Source of the DNA: Variovorax sp. CF313
GTDB lineage: Bacteria; Pseudomonadota; Gammaproteobacteria; Burkholderiales; Burkholderiaceae_C
Direction: 5' to 3'
Assembly: GCF_000282635.1 (NCBI RefSeq)
Contig: NZ_AKIW01000020.1
Coordinates: 1-64,000, forward strand
DNA: 64,000 nucleotides
The first letter of the stretch is position 1; every line of letters begins with the position of its first letter. A program made the position numbers and the translations under genes. Shown piece after piece: positions 46,363 to 56,008 of this stretch. The notes beneath the pieces are model-generated. The model was given only the letters and a program-made list of their open reading frames with translations. It did no database searches and was not told where the DNA came from.

Positions 46363-47265
46363 ATGAAAGTCACCGCCAACGGCCTGCAGATCGAAGTCGA
46401 CGACACCGGAGGCGAGGGTCGCCCCGTGATCCTGCTCATCATGGGCCTGGGCATGCAGCTGGTCGCATGGCCCACGGGCTTCGTGCAGCAGCTGGTCGAC
46501 GCGGGCTTTCGCGTGGTGCGCCACGACAACCGCGACATCGGCCTGAGCCAGGGCTTCGACCATGCGGGCGTGGGCAACGTCGTGTGGGAAACCATCCGCC
46601 ATCGCCTCGGCCTGCCGGTGCGCTCTGCCTACACGCTGCAAGACATGACCCTTGATTCGCTCGGTGTACTCGATGCGCTGGGCATTGAAAGGGCCCACAT
46701 CGTCGGCGCCTCCATGGGCGGCATGATCGCCCAGCGCATGGCCGCTACCGCACCGCAGCGCACGACCAGCCTCGTGAGCATCATGAGCTCCAGCGGCGCA
46801 CGCGGCCTGCCCGGGCCGCGCCGCGAGGTGGCCTCCATGCTCATGCGCCGTCCGGTGGGCCGCGACGAGGCTGCGCTGGTCGCGCACAGCATTCGGCTGC
46901 TGCGGCTGATCCAGAGCCCCGCCTACCCGCAGAGCGACGAAGAGCTGGCCGCGCGCCTCACCTTCAGCATGCGCCGCGCATACCGCCCGGCCGGGCTGAT
47001 GCGGCAGATGCTGGCCGTCGGCGCCGATGCCGACCGGCCGCAGGTGCTGGCGCGCATCCAGTCGCCCACGCTGGTGCTGCACGGCGACGCCGATGCGCTC
47101 GTGCCCATTGCCTGCGGCGAGGACACCGCCAGGCGCATTCCCGGTTCGCAATTCGTCGCCATCCCCGGCATGGGCCACGACCTGCCGCCCGAGGTGTGCA
47201 CCATCCTCGCCAACCACATTGCTCCGTTCGCGCATGCAGCGGAGGCCAGAAACGCCACACCATGA
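46363..47265 (+). CDS. Alpha/beta hydrolase
   Basis: A 300-residue hydrolase with the nucleophile elbow GASMGG (Ser118), an acid in HGDADALVP and the histidine in GMGHDLP. It resembles the large group of epoxide hydrolase/haloperoxidase-like esterases. No signal peptide. The start at 46363 follows the dioxygenase stop by 11 bases and its end overlaps queF by 4 bases (ATGA), so yaaA-dioxygenase-hydrolase-queF read as one transcript. Substrate unknown. Confidence 0.88.
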   Translation: MKVTANGLQIEVDDTGGEGRPVILLIMGLGMQLVAWPTGFVQQLVDAGFRVVRHDNRDIGLSQGFDHAGVGNVVWETIRHRLGLPVRSAYTLQDMTLDSLGVLDALGIERAHIVGASMGGMIAQRMAATAPQRTTSLVSIMSSSGARGLPGPRREVASMLMRRPVGRDEAALVAHSIRLLRLIQSPAYPQSDEELAARLTFSMRRAYRPAGLMRQMLAVGADADRPQVLARIQSPTLVLHGDADALVPIACGEDTARRIPGSQFVAIPGMGHDLPPEVCTILANHIAPFAHAAEARNATP

Positions 47266-48128
47266 GCCACGACCCGAACTCCAACACGCCCGAGCAATCG
47301 CAGCTCGGCCGCGCCTCGGCCTACGCCGACCGCTACGACCCCACGCTGCTGTTTCCCATCGCGCGCGCCACGCAGCGCGAGGCCATGGGCATCAGGTCCG
47401 ATGCCTTGCCCTTCTTCGGCGCCGACCTCTGGACCGCGTTCGAGGTGAGCTGGCTCAACCTGCGCGGCAAGCCGCAGCTGGCCATCGTGCACTTCACCAT
47501 TCCGTGCGAGACGCCCAACATCATCGAGAGCAAGAGCTTCAAGCTCTATCTCAACAGCTTCAACAACAGCCAGTTCGCGAGCGCCGACGCGGTGCGCGAG
47601 CGCCTGCGCGCGGACCTGTCCGAAGCCGCGTGGCGCGGCAGCGACCAGTCGGCCGGCATCGGCGTGAAGCTGATGGCGCCCGACATGTTCGACCGCGAGC
47701 CGGTGCACGAACTCGACGGCCTCGACCTCGACCGCCTCGACATCGAGTGCACCCACTACCAGCCCGCGCCGGAGCTGCTGAGCAGCGATGCCACGCAGGT
47801 GCATGTGAACGAAACCTTCACCAGCCGCCTGCTCAAGAGCAACTGCCTTGTCACCGGCCAGCCCGACTGGGGCAGCGTGCAGATCCGCTACAGCGGCCCG
47901 CCCATCGACCAGGCCGGGCTGTTGGCGTACATCGTGAGCTTTCGCAACCACAACGAGTTCCACGAACCGTGCGCCGAGCGCATGTTCACGGACATCTGGA
48001 GCCGCTGCAAGCCGACCAAGCTGGCGGTGTATGCGCGCTATACGCGGCGCGGCGGGCTGGACATCAATCCGTTCCGCACGAGCTGGCCGCAGGCGCTGCC
48101 GGCGAACATCCGCACGGCGCGCCAATAG
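47262..48128 (+). CDS. queF: 7-cyano-7-deazaguanine reductase QueF
   Basis: QueF reduces preQ0 to preQ1 with NADPH in queuosine synthesis. The 288-residue protein is of the long, E. coli-like type. The active-site cysteine is Cys195 in [11 protein letters not shown], with Asp202, Glu89 in [10 protein letters not shown], and the [13 protein letters not shown] motif near residue 233. It overlaps the upstream hydrolase gene by 4 bases. The other queuosine genes are not in the window. Confidence 0.97.
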   Translation: MSHDPNSNTPEQSQLGRASAYADRYDPTLLFPIARATQREAMGIRSDALPFFGADLWTAFEVSWLNLRGKPQLAIVHFTIPCETPNIIESKSFKLYLNSFNNSQFASADAVRERLRADLSEAAWRGSDQSAGIGVKLMAPDMFDREPVHELDGLDLDRLDIECTHYQPAPELLSSDATQVHVNETFTSRLLKSNCLVTGQPDWGSVQIRYSGPPIDQAGLLAYIVSFRNHNEFHEPCAERMFTDIWSRCKPTKLAVYARYTRRGGLDINPFRTSWPQALPANIRTARQ

Positions 48129-48252
48129 CCGTCCCCGGGGCCGCGCCGAAGGCCCTCTTCGGAAACCTGAAACCCGCTTTCGCTTCGCCTGTGGCATTCT
48201 GAAATATGCCCGCGAACCCGCGGTCGAAAGAACCTCCGGAGCACAGACAAAC

Positions 48253-49158
48253 ATGGTTGAAGGAAAAGTGGTCGTCGTCACGGGCGCGGGCGGCGGCATC
48301 GGGCGCGACATCGCGCTGGCCATGGCGGCCCACGGCGCGAAAGTGGTGGTCAACGACATCGGCGCCGCGCTCGATGGCGCCGGCGGCAGCGCCGGCCCCG
48401 CGCAGCAGGTGGTCGACGAGATCCGCGCGGCCGGCGGCCAGGCCGTGTCCAACACCGACAGCGTGGCAGATGCCGCCAGCGCGGCGCGTATCGTGCAGTG
48501 CGCGCTCGACAGCTTCGGCCGCATCGACGCGGCGGTCAACAACGCGGGCATCCTGCGCGACCGCTTCTTCCACAAGATGTCGGTCGACGAGTGGGACTCG
48601 GTGCTCAAGGTGCATCTCTACGGCGCATACCACGTGAGCCGCGCGGCGGCCGTGCACTTCAAGGAACAGAACGCGGGCGCGCTGGTGCACATGACCTCCA
48701 CCTCGGGCCTGATCGGCAACTTCGGCCAGGCCAACTACTCGGCCGCCAAGCTCGGCATCGTCGCGCTGTCGAAGTCGATCGCGCTCGACATGCAGAAATT
48801 CAACGTGCGCTCGAACTGCATCGCGCCCTTTGCCTGGAGCCGCATGATCGGCGCGATTCCCACCGACACCGACGAGCAGCGCGCCCGCGTCGACAAGATC
48901 AAGCAGATGACGCCGGCCAAGGTCGCACCTCTGGCGGTGTACCTCGCGAGCGAGGCGGCGGGCGCGGTCAACGGCCAGATCTTCTCGGTGCGCAACAACG
49001 AGATCTCGCTCATCAGCCAGCCGCGCCCGGTGCGCTCGATCCACCGCTCCGAGGGCTGGACGCCGCAGAGCATCGCCGAGCACGCCATGCCCGCGATGCG
49101 CGCGAGCTTCTTCCCGCTCGACCGCTCGGCCGACGTGTTCAGCTGGGACCCCGTCTGA
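48253..49158 (+). CDS. Short-chain dehydrogenase, MFE-2-type 3-hydroxyacyl-CoA dehydrogenase-like
   Basis: A 301-residue classical SDR with TGAGGGIG near residue 10, NNAG near 95, and the catalytic Ser/Tyr/Lys set (TSTSGLIGNFGQANYSAAK near 145). The sequence NDIGAALDGAG after the second strand and its length resemble the dehydrogenase domain of multifunctional enzyme 2, suggesting oxidation of a 3-hydroxyacyl-CoA. It opens the accessory island of acyl-CoA genes. No coupling to queF: 124 bases separate them. Confidence 0.88.
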   Translation: MVEGKVVVVTGAGGGIGRDIALAMAAHGAKVVVNDIGAALDGAGGSAGPAQQVVDEIRAAGGQAVSNTDSVADAASAARIVQCALDSFGRIDAAVNNAGILRDRFFHKMSVDEWDSVLKVHLYGAYHVSRAAAVHFKEQNAGALVHMTSTSGLIGNFGQANYSAAKLGIVALSKSIALDMQKFNVRSNCIAPFAWSRMIGAIPTDTDEQRARVDKIKQMTPAKVAPLAVYLASEAAGAVNGQIFSVRNNEISLISQPRPVRSIHRSEGWTPQSIAEHAMPAMRASFFPLDRSADVFSWDPV

Positions 49159-49237
49159 GGACAAACCCGCAAGCGGGCGCGCACGGCGCCATTCGCCGGA
49201 CAATGCGCGTTACTTTCCTTCCTCGCGCGCCTGACCG

Positions 49238-50128
49238 GTGAACCTGCATTTCGACCTGTTCGACCTGAAACTGTTCGTCTACGTGGCGGAGGCGCGCAGC
49301 CTCACGCGCGGCGCCGAGAAGGCCTGTATCTCGCTGGCCGCAGCCTCCACGCGCATCAAGCAGATGGAAGAGGCCGTGGGCGGCAAGCTGCTGCATCGCA
49401 GCGCGCAGGGCGTGAGCCTCACGGCCGCGGGGCAGGCCGTGCTCTACCATGCCAAGCGCGTGATGCAGCAGATGGAGCACCTGCGCTGCGACATGCAGGA
49501 CTTCGGCAAGGGCATCAAGGGCCATGTGCGCGTGTTCGCCAATACCACCTCGATCACCGAGTACCTGCCGCAGAAGCTCGCGGGCTTCCTCACGCAGCAT
49601 CCGGCCGTGCAGGTGGACCTGCGCGAATACCTCAGCGAAGAGATCGTGCGCGCCGTGGCCGACGGCGAGGCCGACATCGGCATCCTTGCCGGCGACGTGC
49701 ATACCGGCGAGTTCGATGCGCGCGCGTTCGGGCGCAACCACCTCGTGCTGGTGGTGCCGCTCACGCACCACCTCGCGGGCGCCCCTTCGGTGGCCTTCGC
49801 CGACACGCTCGACGAACAGCACGTGGGCCTGCACCACGGCAGCGCCATCCACCGCTTCCTGCAGCGCCGCGCCGAACTGGCGGGGCGGGGCTTCAACCCG
49901 CGCATCCAGGTCAGCAGCTTCGAGGCGATCTGCCTGATGATCGAGGCGGACGTGGGGGTGGGTGTGTTACCCGCGTCTTCCGCCCAGCGGCTGTCGATGG
50001 CGATGCGCATCTCGACTGTGGCGCTCAGCGATGCGTGGGCCGAGCGGGAGCTGAAGTTGATCGCACGTGATCGGGAACAGCTGCCTGCATCTGCTCGGGA
50101 GCTGTTCGATCACCTGATCGCTTCCTGA
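49238..50128 (+). CDS. LysR-family transcriptional regulator
   Basis: A 296-residue regulator with the N-terminal LysR helix-turn-helix (SLTRGAEKACISLAAASTRIKQMEEAVG, shown in part, residues about 20-47) and a substrate-binding effector domain. The start is GTG at 49238. It lies 79 bases after the SDR gene and is convergent with MmgE/PrpD. It probably controls the surrounding acid-degradation genes, where the divergent region 53531-53637 would be the natural target. The inducer is unknown. Confidence 0.9.
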   Translation: MNLHFDLFDLKLFVYVAEARSLTRGAEKACISLAAASTRIKQMEEAVGGKLLHRSAQGVSLTAAGQAVLYHAKRVMQQMEHLRCDMQDFGKGIKGHVRVFANTTSITEYLPQKLAGFLTQHPAVQVDLREYLSEEIVRAVADGEADIGILAGDVHTGEFDARAFGRNHLVLVVPLTHHLAGAPSVAFADTLDEQHVGLHHGSAIHRFLQRRAELAGRGFNPRIQVSSFEAICLMIEADVGVGVLPASSAQRLSMAMRISTVALSDAWAERELKLIARDREQLPASARELFDHLIAS

Positions 50129-50190
50129 GCCTGGGCGTTCCATCCGGCACCGCAGACCGGGCCCGGGGCGGGCCTGAGGCCCTTCCTGCC

Positions 50191-51570
50191 TCAGGGCAAC
50201 CAGCGCGTCACTTTCCGGGTCTCGCCCAGTTGCCAGATGCGGTTGCATAGGGCCTTTGCTTCTTCTGCCGTCACGCCTTCACCGTAGTGCGCGAGGCGCT
50301 GCATCTTGTCCTCGATCTCGGTGCGGCTCAGGCTGTTGCCGGGGTCGCCCTTGGGTTCGTCGACGCGGCCCTGCAGCGTGCGGCCGTCGGCGGTGTGTAC
50401 GCTGACCTTGCCGATCCAGCGCGCGGGGTAGGCAGTGTCGACTTCGGCGTCGAGTTGCATCGTCACCTTGTCGCGGAAGGCCGAGACTTCGGGCGCGAGA
50501 AAGTCGCGGTCGAACTCGCCGAGGCCTGCGCGGCCGTGCACGGCAATGAGGCCCAGCACCGTGCCCATCGAGAACTTGCCCTGGTGCACGGTCGCGGGCA
50601 CCGTCACGCGGCCCAGCACGTCGATGGCGCCCTGGTGCACGTGCGTGGTCACGCGCGACACGTCGGCGGGCTTGAGCTTGTTCTGCGTCATCACCTGCAG
50701 CAGCGCGTCGGCGGCGGGGTGGGTGTGGCGGCAGGAGGCGTGGTACTTGAAGGAGGTTTCGGCCAGTGTCCAGCGTGTGCCGAGGCCATCGACGAGCTTC
50801 GCCGGATCGGCATCGCTCGACATGCCGACGCCCAGGCCCTGCGCGCCCTCGAGGATCTTCGCCGCGCCGGTGAAGCCGTCCTGCGCAAGGTAGGCCGACA
50901 TCAGCCCGCTCGCCGCCGCGTGCGCGCAGTGCAGTTGCTTCGAGTCGGCCGCGTCGCGCAAAAACTCCCATACGCCGGCCGACTGCGTGCCGGCCGAGCC
51001 GAAGGCGTGCAGCATCTGCTGCGGCGTGAGGTCCAGCAGGCGGCCGACCGCTGCTGCAGCGGCGAGCGTGCCCGCCGTCGCGGTCGTGTGGAAGGTCTTG
51101 TAGTGCGAGCGGCCGAGAAATTCGCCGACGCGGATGCCGACCTCATAGCCCGCGACCACGGCCGTCAGCAGTTGCGCACCGCTTGCGCCGAGGCTCTGCG
51201 CCACGGCCAGCGCGGGCGCTATGACGACGGCAGCGGGGTGGAACACCGAGCCGTTGTGCACATCGTCCTGCTCCACATAGTGCGAGGCCGCCGCATTGAC
51301 CAGCGCCGCGAACACCGGCGAACTGGTGCGGCGCGAGGTCAGTATCTCGCTGGGCCCGTCGGCCGGCCCCATCATCTGCGCGAAGCGCTCGATGCTGCGC
51401 ACCGGCCGTGCCGTGCGGGCGGCGAGCACCGAGCCCAGCCAGTCGAGCATCAGGTCCTCGGTGCGGCGAAGCACGGAGGCGGGGATGTCACCGAACTTCA
51501 GTTCGGCGGCGAAGGCGGCGAGCACCTTGCTCGGGTGGTCCACAGCGTTCATGGCAATCGCATCCCTCAT
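50191..51570 (-). CDS. MmgE/PrpD family protein
   Basis: A 459-residue protein of the MmgE/PrpD family, whose best-known member is 2-methylcitrate dehydratase. Family segments include AASHYVEQDDVHNGSVFHPAAVVI (shown in part near residue 92) and KYHASCRHTHPAADAL near 275. The ATG at 51570 abuts the upstream stop codon (TAAATG); an ATG at 51552 with GAGGGA upstream is also possible. It is last in a three-gene operon after an acyl-CoA dehydrogenase and a citrate-synthase-like gene, so it may dehydrate a citrate-like acid or acid-CoA. Confidence 0.88.
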   Translation of the reverse strand: MRDAIAMNAVDHPSKVLAAFAAELKFGDIPASVLRRTEDLMLDWLGSVLAARTARPVRSIERFAQMMGPADGPSEILTSRRTSSPVFAALVNAAASHYVEQDDVHNGSVFHPAAVVIAPALAVAQSLGASGAQLLTAVVAGYEVGIRVGEFLGRSHYKTFHTTATAGTLAAAAAVGRLLDLTPQQMLHAFGSAGTQSAGVWEFLRDAADSKQLHCAHAAASGLMSAYLAQDGFTGAAKILEGAQGLGVGMSSDADPAKLVDGLGTRWTLAETSFKYHASCRHTHPAADALLQVMTQNKLKPADVSRVTTHVHQGAIDVLGRVTVPATVHQGKFSMGTVLGLIAVHGRAGLGEFDRDFLAPEVSAFRDKVTMQLDAEVDTAYPARWIGKVSVHTADGRTLQGRVDEPKGDPGNSLSRTEIEDKMQRLAHYGEGVTAEEAKALCNRIWQLGETRKVTRWLP

Positions 51571-52734
51571 TTAGAACGAGCGGGGCAGGCCGAGCATGTG
51601 CTCCGCCACGTAGCTCAGGATCAGGTTGGTGGAAATCGGCGCCACCTGGTAGAGCCGCGTCTCGCGGAACTTGCGCTCGATGTCGTATTCGCAGGCGAAG
51701 CCGAAGCCGCCGTGGAACTGCAGGCAGGCGTTGGCCGCCTCCCAACTCGCCTTGGCCGCCAGGTACTTCGCCATGTTGGCCTGTGCGCCGCAGGGCTGGT
51801 GCGCGTCGAACAGGCGGCAGGCTTCATAGCGCATGAGGTTCGCTGCTTCCACTTCGATGAACGCTTCGGCAATCGGAAACTGCACGCCCTGGTTCTGCCC
51901 GATCGGGCGGCCGAACACCACGCGCTCCTTGGTGTAGGCCGTTACCCGGTCGATGAACCAGTAGCCGTCGCCGATGCACTCCGCGGCGATCAGCGTGCGC
52001 TCGGCGTTGAGCCCGTCGAGGATGTACTTGAAGCCCTGGCCTTCCTCGCCGATCAGGTTCTCGGCCGGAATCTCGAGGTTCTCGAAGAACAGCTCGTTGG
52101 TCTCGTGGTTCACCATGTTCAGGATGGGCTGCACCGTCAGTCCCTTGCCGATGGCCTCGCGCAGGTCGACGATGAAGATCGACATGCCTTCGGACTTCTT
52201 CCTCACGTCGGCCAGCGGCGTGGTGCGCGCCAGCAGGATCATCAGGTCCGAATGCTGGATGCGCGAGATCCACACCTTCTGCCCGTTGATGACATAGCGG
52301 TCGCCCTTCTTCACAGCCGTGGTCTTGATCTTGGTGGTGTCGGTGCCGGTGGTGGGTTCGGTCACGCCCATCGACTGCAGGCGCAGTTCCCCGTTGGCGA
52401 TCTTCGGCAGGTAGGCGCGCTTCTGCGCCTCGCTGCCGTGGCGCAGCAGCGTGCCCATGTTGTACATCTGGCCGTGGCAGGCGCCGGAGTTGCCGCCGCA
52501 GCGGTTGATTTCTTCCATGATCACCGAGGCCTCGGTCAGGCCCAGGCCGGAGCCGCCGTACTCCTGCGGGATCAGCGCGGCCATCCAGCCGGCCTTGGTG
52601 AGCGCGTCGACGAATTCCGCGGGGTAGCCGCGCGCCTCGTCGATCTTGCGGAAGTAGGCATCGGGAAACTGCGTGCACAGGTCGCGCACGGCGTCGCGGA
52701 TGTCGGGGAAGTTCTTGTCGTTGGCGTTGTTCAT
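51571..52734 (-). CDS. Acyl-CoA dehydrogenase
   Basis: A 387-residue acyl-CoA dehydrogenase. It has SMGVTEPTTGTD and GQKVWISRIQHSD in the FAD-binding middle domain and FHGGFGFACEYDIER near the C-terminus. At the position of the medium-chain catalytic Glu it reads YQVAP, so the base is probably elsewhere, as in LNAERTLIAAE (about residue 240), which fits the isovaleryl/long-chain pattern. It sits between the citrate-synthase-like and MmgE/PrpD genes, 13 bases after the former. Substrate unknown. Confidence 0.92.
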   Translation of the reverse strand: MNNANDKNFPDIRDAVRDLCTQFPDAYFRKIDEARGYPAEFVDALTKAGWMAALIPQEYGGSGLGLTEASVIMEEINRCGGNSGACHGQMYNMGTLLRHGSEAQKRAYLPKIANGELRLQSMGVTEPTTGTDTTKIKTTAVKKGDRYVINGQKVWISRIQHSDLMILLARTTPLADVRKKSEGMSIFIVDLREAIGKGLTVQPILNMVNHETNELFFENLEIPAENLIGEEGQGFKYILDGLNAERTLIAAECIGDGYWFIDRVTAYTKERVVFGRPIGQNQGVQFPIAEAFIEVEAANLMRYEACRLFDAHQPCGAQANMAKYLAAKASWEAANACLQFHGGFGFACEYDIERKFRETRLYQVAPISTNLILSYVAEHMLGLPRSF

Positions 52735-52747
52735 TGTTTGCTGCTGC

Positions 52748-53530
52748 TCAGTCCCGGCGCGGGCCGCCGGCTTCCTTCTCCACGCGCTGCCAGATCTCGA
52801 CCGCCATCGGATCGTCGATCTCCTCGAGGATGTGGCCCACGAGGCCGATGGCGCGCGCCATCACGCCGAAGCCGCGGATGATCTTCCACGGAAAACCGAA
52901 CTCGGCCGCGATCGCGCCGATGGCACCGGTCGCGTTGATCGGTAGCGATTTGCCCGACACGCGCTCGGCTTCCTCCTGCACCGCCTGCATCAGCGCGACA
53001 TAGTGGCTCGACAAGCCGTTCTGCGCCGCGATCTGGAACAGCCGCGGCGTGCGCGGGTCGATGGGCTTGTGCAGCGGATGGCCCAGCCCCGGCACGATCT
53101 GCTTGCGCGCGCGATGATCGGCCACGATGTCCTTCGCCATGTCGGCGAGCGGGCGCGTGGGCTTCTCGCCGAAGGGAATTGCTTCGTAAAGCATCTTCGC
53201 CGCGCCCTCGGTGCTGCCGACGAACACCGTGCCCAGGCCGCAAAGACCCGCTGCCACAGCGGCTTGCAGCGCTTCGGGGGCGCCTGCGTACGTGAGGCGC
53301 GCAGCCAGCGCGCTGGGTGTAATGCCGTGCTCCACCAGCGTGACGACGATGGCGTTGAAGGTGACGGATTCCTGCGGCGTCGGGATGCGGCCCGTGAGTT
53401 CCAGGAAGGCCATGTCGCCGAGGTTCAGGTGGCCGAGGATTTCCGAAGGCAGGTCGCGCCCGCGCACGGTGATCTTGTCCGGCGTGCTGTGGCCCAGCTC
53501 GGTGTGCAGGGATTTCTTGATCTTGGTCAT
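52748..53530 (-). CDS. Citrate synthase-like protein (citryl-CoA lyase family)
   Basis: A 260-residue protein with the small, citryl-CoA lyase-type citrate synthase fold. It keeps one of the catalytic-region histidines (GLGHPLHKP, His151) and the C-terminal GFGVMARAIGLVGHILEE. At the place of the first histidine (GPLHGGANE in citrate synthase) it has GTVFVGSTE (Phe103), and at the catalytic Asp (PNVDFYSG) it has LPINATGA (Asn199). This alignment is by eye. Its reaction is therefore uncertain; it may cleave or form a citrate-like acyl-CoA. It is first in the operon with an acyl-CoA dehydrogenase and MmgE/PrpD. Confidence 0.82.
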   Translation of the reverse strand: MTKIKKSLHTELGHSTPDKITVRGRDLPSEILGHLNLGDMAFLELTGRIPTPQESVTFNAIVVTLVEHGITPSALAARLTYAGAPEALQAAVAAGLCGLGTVFVGSTEGAAKMLYEAIPFGEKPTRPLADMAKDIVADHRARKQIVPGLGHPLHKPIDPRTPRLFQIAAQNGLSSHYVALMQAVQEEAERVSGKSLPINATGAIGAIAAEFGFPWKIIRGFGVMARAIGLVGHILEEIDDPMAVEIWQRVEKEAGGPRRD

Positions 53531-53637
53531 GGCGCCGAATCTAGCCCTCCATCGCGCGAGGCGGCTGCGTGATTGCAAAACCCTCCCTTCGGCAAATGCG
53601 AATGCCGCCCGGCGGGGCCTTCTGTCACGCTGCGGCG

Positions 53638-55965
53638 ATGGACTTCGAATCACTTTCGGCGATGCGCGAAGCGGCGCTCGACTACTTCGTTCGCAGCCGC
53701 GCCATCCAGCGGCGGCGCGAGCGCATGGAACAAGCTGATGCCGATGAGGCGCACGGTTGGCGCGCAATCGCCGAGCTCGGCTGGCCCGGCATGCTGGCTC
53801 CCGAATCGGCCGGCGGTCTTGCACTGGAGCTCGACGGCGCAGCGGAAATCCTGCGGGCCGCGGGCGAGCATGTGGCACCCGAGCCGCTGCTGGCCGTGGC
53901 AGGCCTCAGTGCGCTGCTGCTGGCGCGGCTCGGTACGCCGGGCGCGAACGCCTTGCTCGCCGAACTGGTTACAGGCCGCAGCCTGCCCGCGCTGGCATGG
54001 CAGGAGAGCGCTGGCGACCTCAGCGCCGTGCCGCTGGCCTGCGGCTGCGAGCCGCGGCCCGGCCACATTGGCGGCGTGCTGCTGCAGGGCGAAAAGCTCA
54101 TGGTGCTGCCCGGCGCGGGCGCCAGCGGCTGGCTGGTGTCGGCGCGCGGCGACGACGACGCGGTGCTGCTGTGGGTGCCGCGCGGCACCGAAGGCGTGAC
54201 GGAGGCGCTGGTGCCGCTGGTCGATGGTGGCCAGGCCTCGAACCTGCGCTTCGAGCAGGTCGCCTTGCCGCCGGAGGCCGTGCTGGCCGAAGGGCCGGCT
54301 GCGCAGGATGCCTTGCGCCATGCACTCGCGGCCGGCCAGATCCTTCAATCCGCCGAACTGCTGGGTGCGGGGCAGGCCATGCTGGCGCAGACGCTGGCCT
54401 ACCTGCGCACGCGCTCCCAGTTCGGCAAGCCCATCGGCAGCTTCCAGGCGTTGCAGCACCGTTGCGTCGACATGTTCATCCATCTCGAAGTGGCGCAGGC
54501 CACGCTGAACGAGGTGCTGGCGGTGGCAGGGCAGGGGTTGACGGTCGACCGGCTCGAAGCGGAGGCAAGCCGCGTCAATGCGCGCTGCACGGCCGCCGCG
54601 CTGCAGGCTTCGCGCACCTCGGTGCAACTGCATGGCGCCATCGGCTATACGCAGGAGTGCGACCTGAGCCTGTTCTACAAGCGGGTGCTGTGCCTGTCGG
54701 CGTGGCTTGGGAATGTCAGTGCGCATCAGCGGCGGCATGCCGTGCTGGCTGGAGATGCCGAAGCGACCACGGGCGCGGCCACCTGGAAAGGCGAGTTCCC
54801 GCGCACGGCAGACTGGTCCACCATGCCCGAGGCCGAGTTCCGCCGCATGGTGCACGCCTTCCTGCAGCAGCGCTATCCGCAGCAGCTGCGCTACCTCTCG
54901 CACCGCGCACGCTGGAGCGAGATGCGCGAGTGGTACCTCACGCTGTCGGCGCAGGGCTGGATCGCGCCCGCCTGGCCGCAGGCGCACGGCGGCATGGGCC
55001 TGCCCGCCGACAAGCTCATCGCGTGGATCGAGGAGCTGGAGCAGTACGGCGTGGCGCGCGCACCCGACCAGGGCATCGTGATGATCGGGCCGCTGCTCAT
55101 CCAGCACGGCACGACCGAACAGCAGCAGCGCTTTCTGCCGCGCATCTTGAGCGGCGAGCATGTGTGGTGCCAGGGCTATTCGGAGCCCAACGCCGGCTCC
55201 GACCTCGCGGGCCTGCGCACCGAAGCCCTGCCCGCGCGCGATGCGCAGGGCGATCACTTCGTGGTCAACGGCCAGAAGATCTGGACCACGCTCGCGCAGG
55301 ACGCCAACCACATCTTCATGCTGGTGCGCACCGACAAGGAGGCGCGCAAGCAGGAGGGCATCAGCTTCCTGCTGTGCGACCTGCGCACACCGGGCATCAC
55401 CATCCGGCCGATCCGCACGCTGGCGGGCGAGCCCGAGTTCTGCGAAGTGTTCTTCGACAACGTGCGCGTGCCGGCCGAGAACCTCGTGGGCAAGCTGCAC
55501 GGCGGCTGGACCATCGCGAAGGCGCTGCTGGGCTTCGAGCGCATCTTCCTCGGCAGCCCCAAGCAGTCGCAGTACGCGCTGGGTCAGCTCGCGCGGCTGG
55601 CGCAGGCGCGGCGCCTGTTCGCCGACCCGGTGTTCGCGCAGCGCTTCGCAGCGCTGCGGCTGGACGTGCTCGACCTGTCGGCGGCGTACACGGGCTTCGC
55701 GAACATCGTGCGTGCGGGCAAGCCGCTGCCGGCTTCGGTGTCGCTGCTGAAGATCTGGGCCAGCGAGACCTACCACCGCATCGGCGCGCTGCTGGTCGAA
55801 GCGGGCGACGAGCAGGGCGCCGTGGCCGGCGACCAGGTGCTCGACGGCCAGACCTTCAACGTGCTCGCGCCGCTCATCGGCTCCACGGCCGCAATGATCT
55901 ACGGCGGCACCAACGAGATCCAGCGCAACATCCTCGCGCGGCAAGTCCTCGACCTGCCGGCGTGA
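53638..55965 (+). CDS. Fused two-domain acyl-CoA dehydrogenase
   Basis: A 775-residue protein with two full acyl-CoA dehydrogenase domains in one chain. The first (residues about 1-370) is of the small-subunit type, with RSQFGKPIGSFQALQHR near 261 and QLHGAIGYTQECDLS. The second (about 394-775) is of the large type, with WCQGYSEPNAGSDLAG near 510 and IYGGTNEIQRNI near 754. This matches, in one gene, the separate pair at 12560-14869. FadE34 of Mycobacterium is a known fused example. It is divergent from the citrate-synthase-like gene and followed by a Bug gene. Confidence 0.9.
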   Translation: MDFESLSAMREAALDYFVRSRAIQRRRERMEQADADEAHGWRAIAELGWPGMLAPESAGGLALELDGAAEILRAAGEHVAPEPLLAVAGLSALLLARLGTPGANALLAELVTGRSLPALAWQESAGDLSAVPLACGCEPRPGHIGGVLLQGEKLMVLPGAGASGWLVSARGDDDAVLLWVPRGTEGVTEALVPLVDGGQASNLRFEQVALPPEAVLAEGPAAQDALRHALAAGQILQSAELLGAGQAMLAQTLAYLRTRSQFGKPIGSFQALQHRCVDMFIHLEVAQATLNEVLAVAGQGLTVDRLEAEASRVNARCTAAALQASRTSVQLHGAIGYTQECDLSLFYKRVLCLSAWLGNVSAHQRRHAVLAGDAEATTGAATWKGEFPRTADWSTMPEAEFRRMVHAFLQQRYPQQLRYLSHRARWSEMREWYLTLSAQGWIAPAWPQAHGGMGLPADKLIAWIEELEQYGVARAPDQGIVMIGPLLIQHGTTEQQQRFLPRILSGEHVWCQGYSEPNAGSDLAGLRTEALPARDAQGDHFVVNGQKIWTTLAQDANHIFMLVRTDKEARKQEGISFLLCDLRTPGITIRPIRTLAGEPEFCEVFFDNVRVPAENLVGKLHGGWTIAKALLGFERIFLGSPKQSQYALGQLARLAQARRLFADPVFAQRFAALRLDVLDLSAAYTGFANIVRAGKPLPASVSLLKIWASETYHRIGALLVEAGDEQGAVAGDQVLDGQTFNVLAPLIGSTAAMIYGGTNEIQRNILARQVLDLPA

Positions 55966-56008
55966 GCGACGCAGCCGCCAAAGCAATTCATAACAGGAGA
56001 CAACGCTC

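Noticed and set aside
53573-53595. LysR-type site TTGC-N15-GCAA in the divergent region
   Set aside because: The arms are only four bases and the spacing does not fit the usual T-N11-A core well; too weak to list as a feature.
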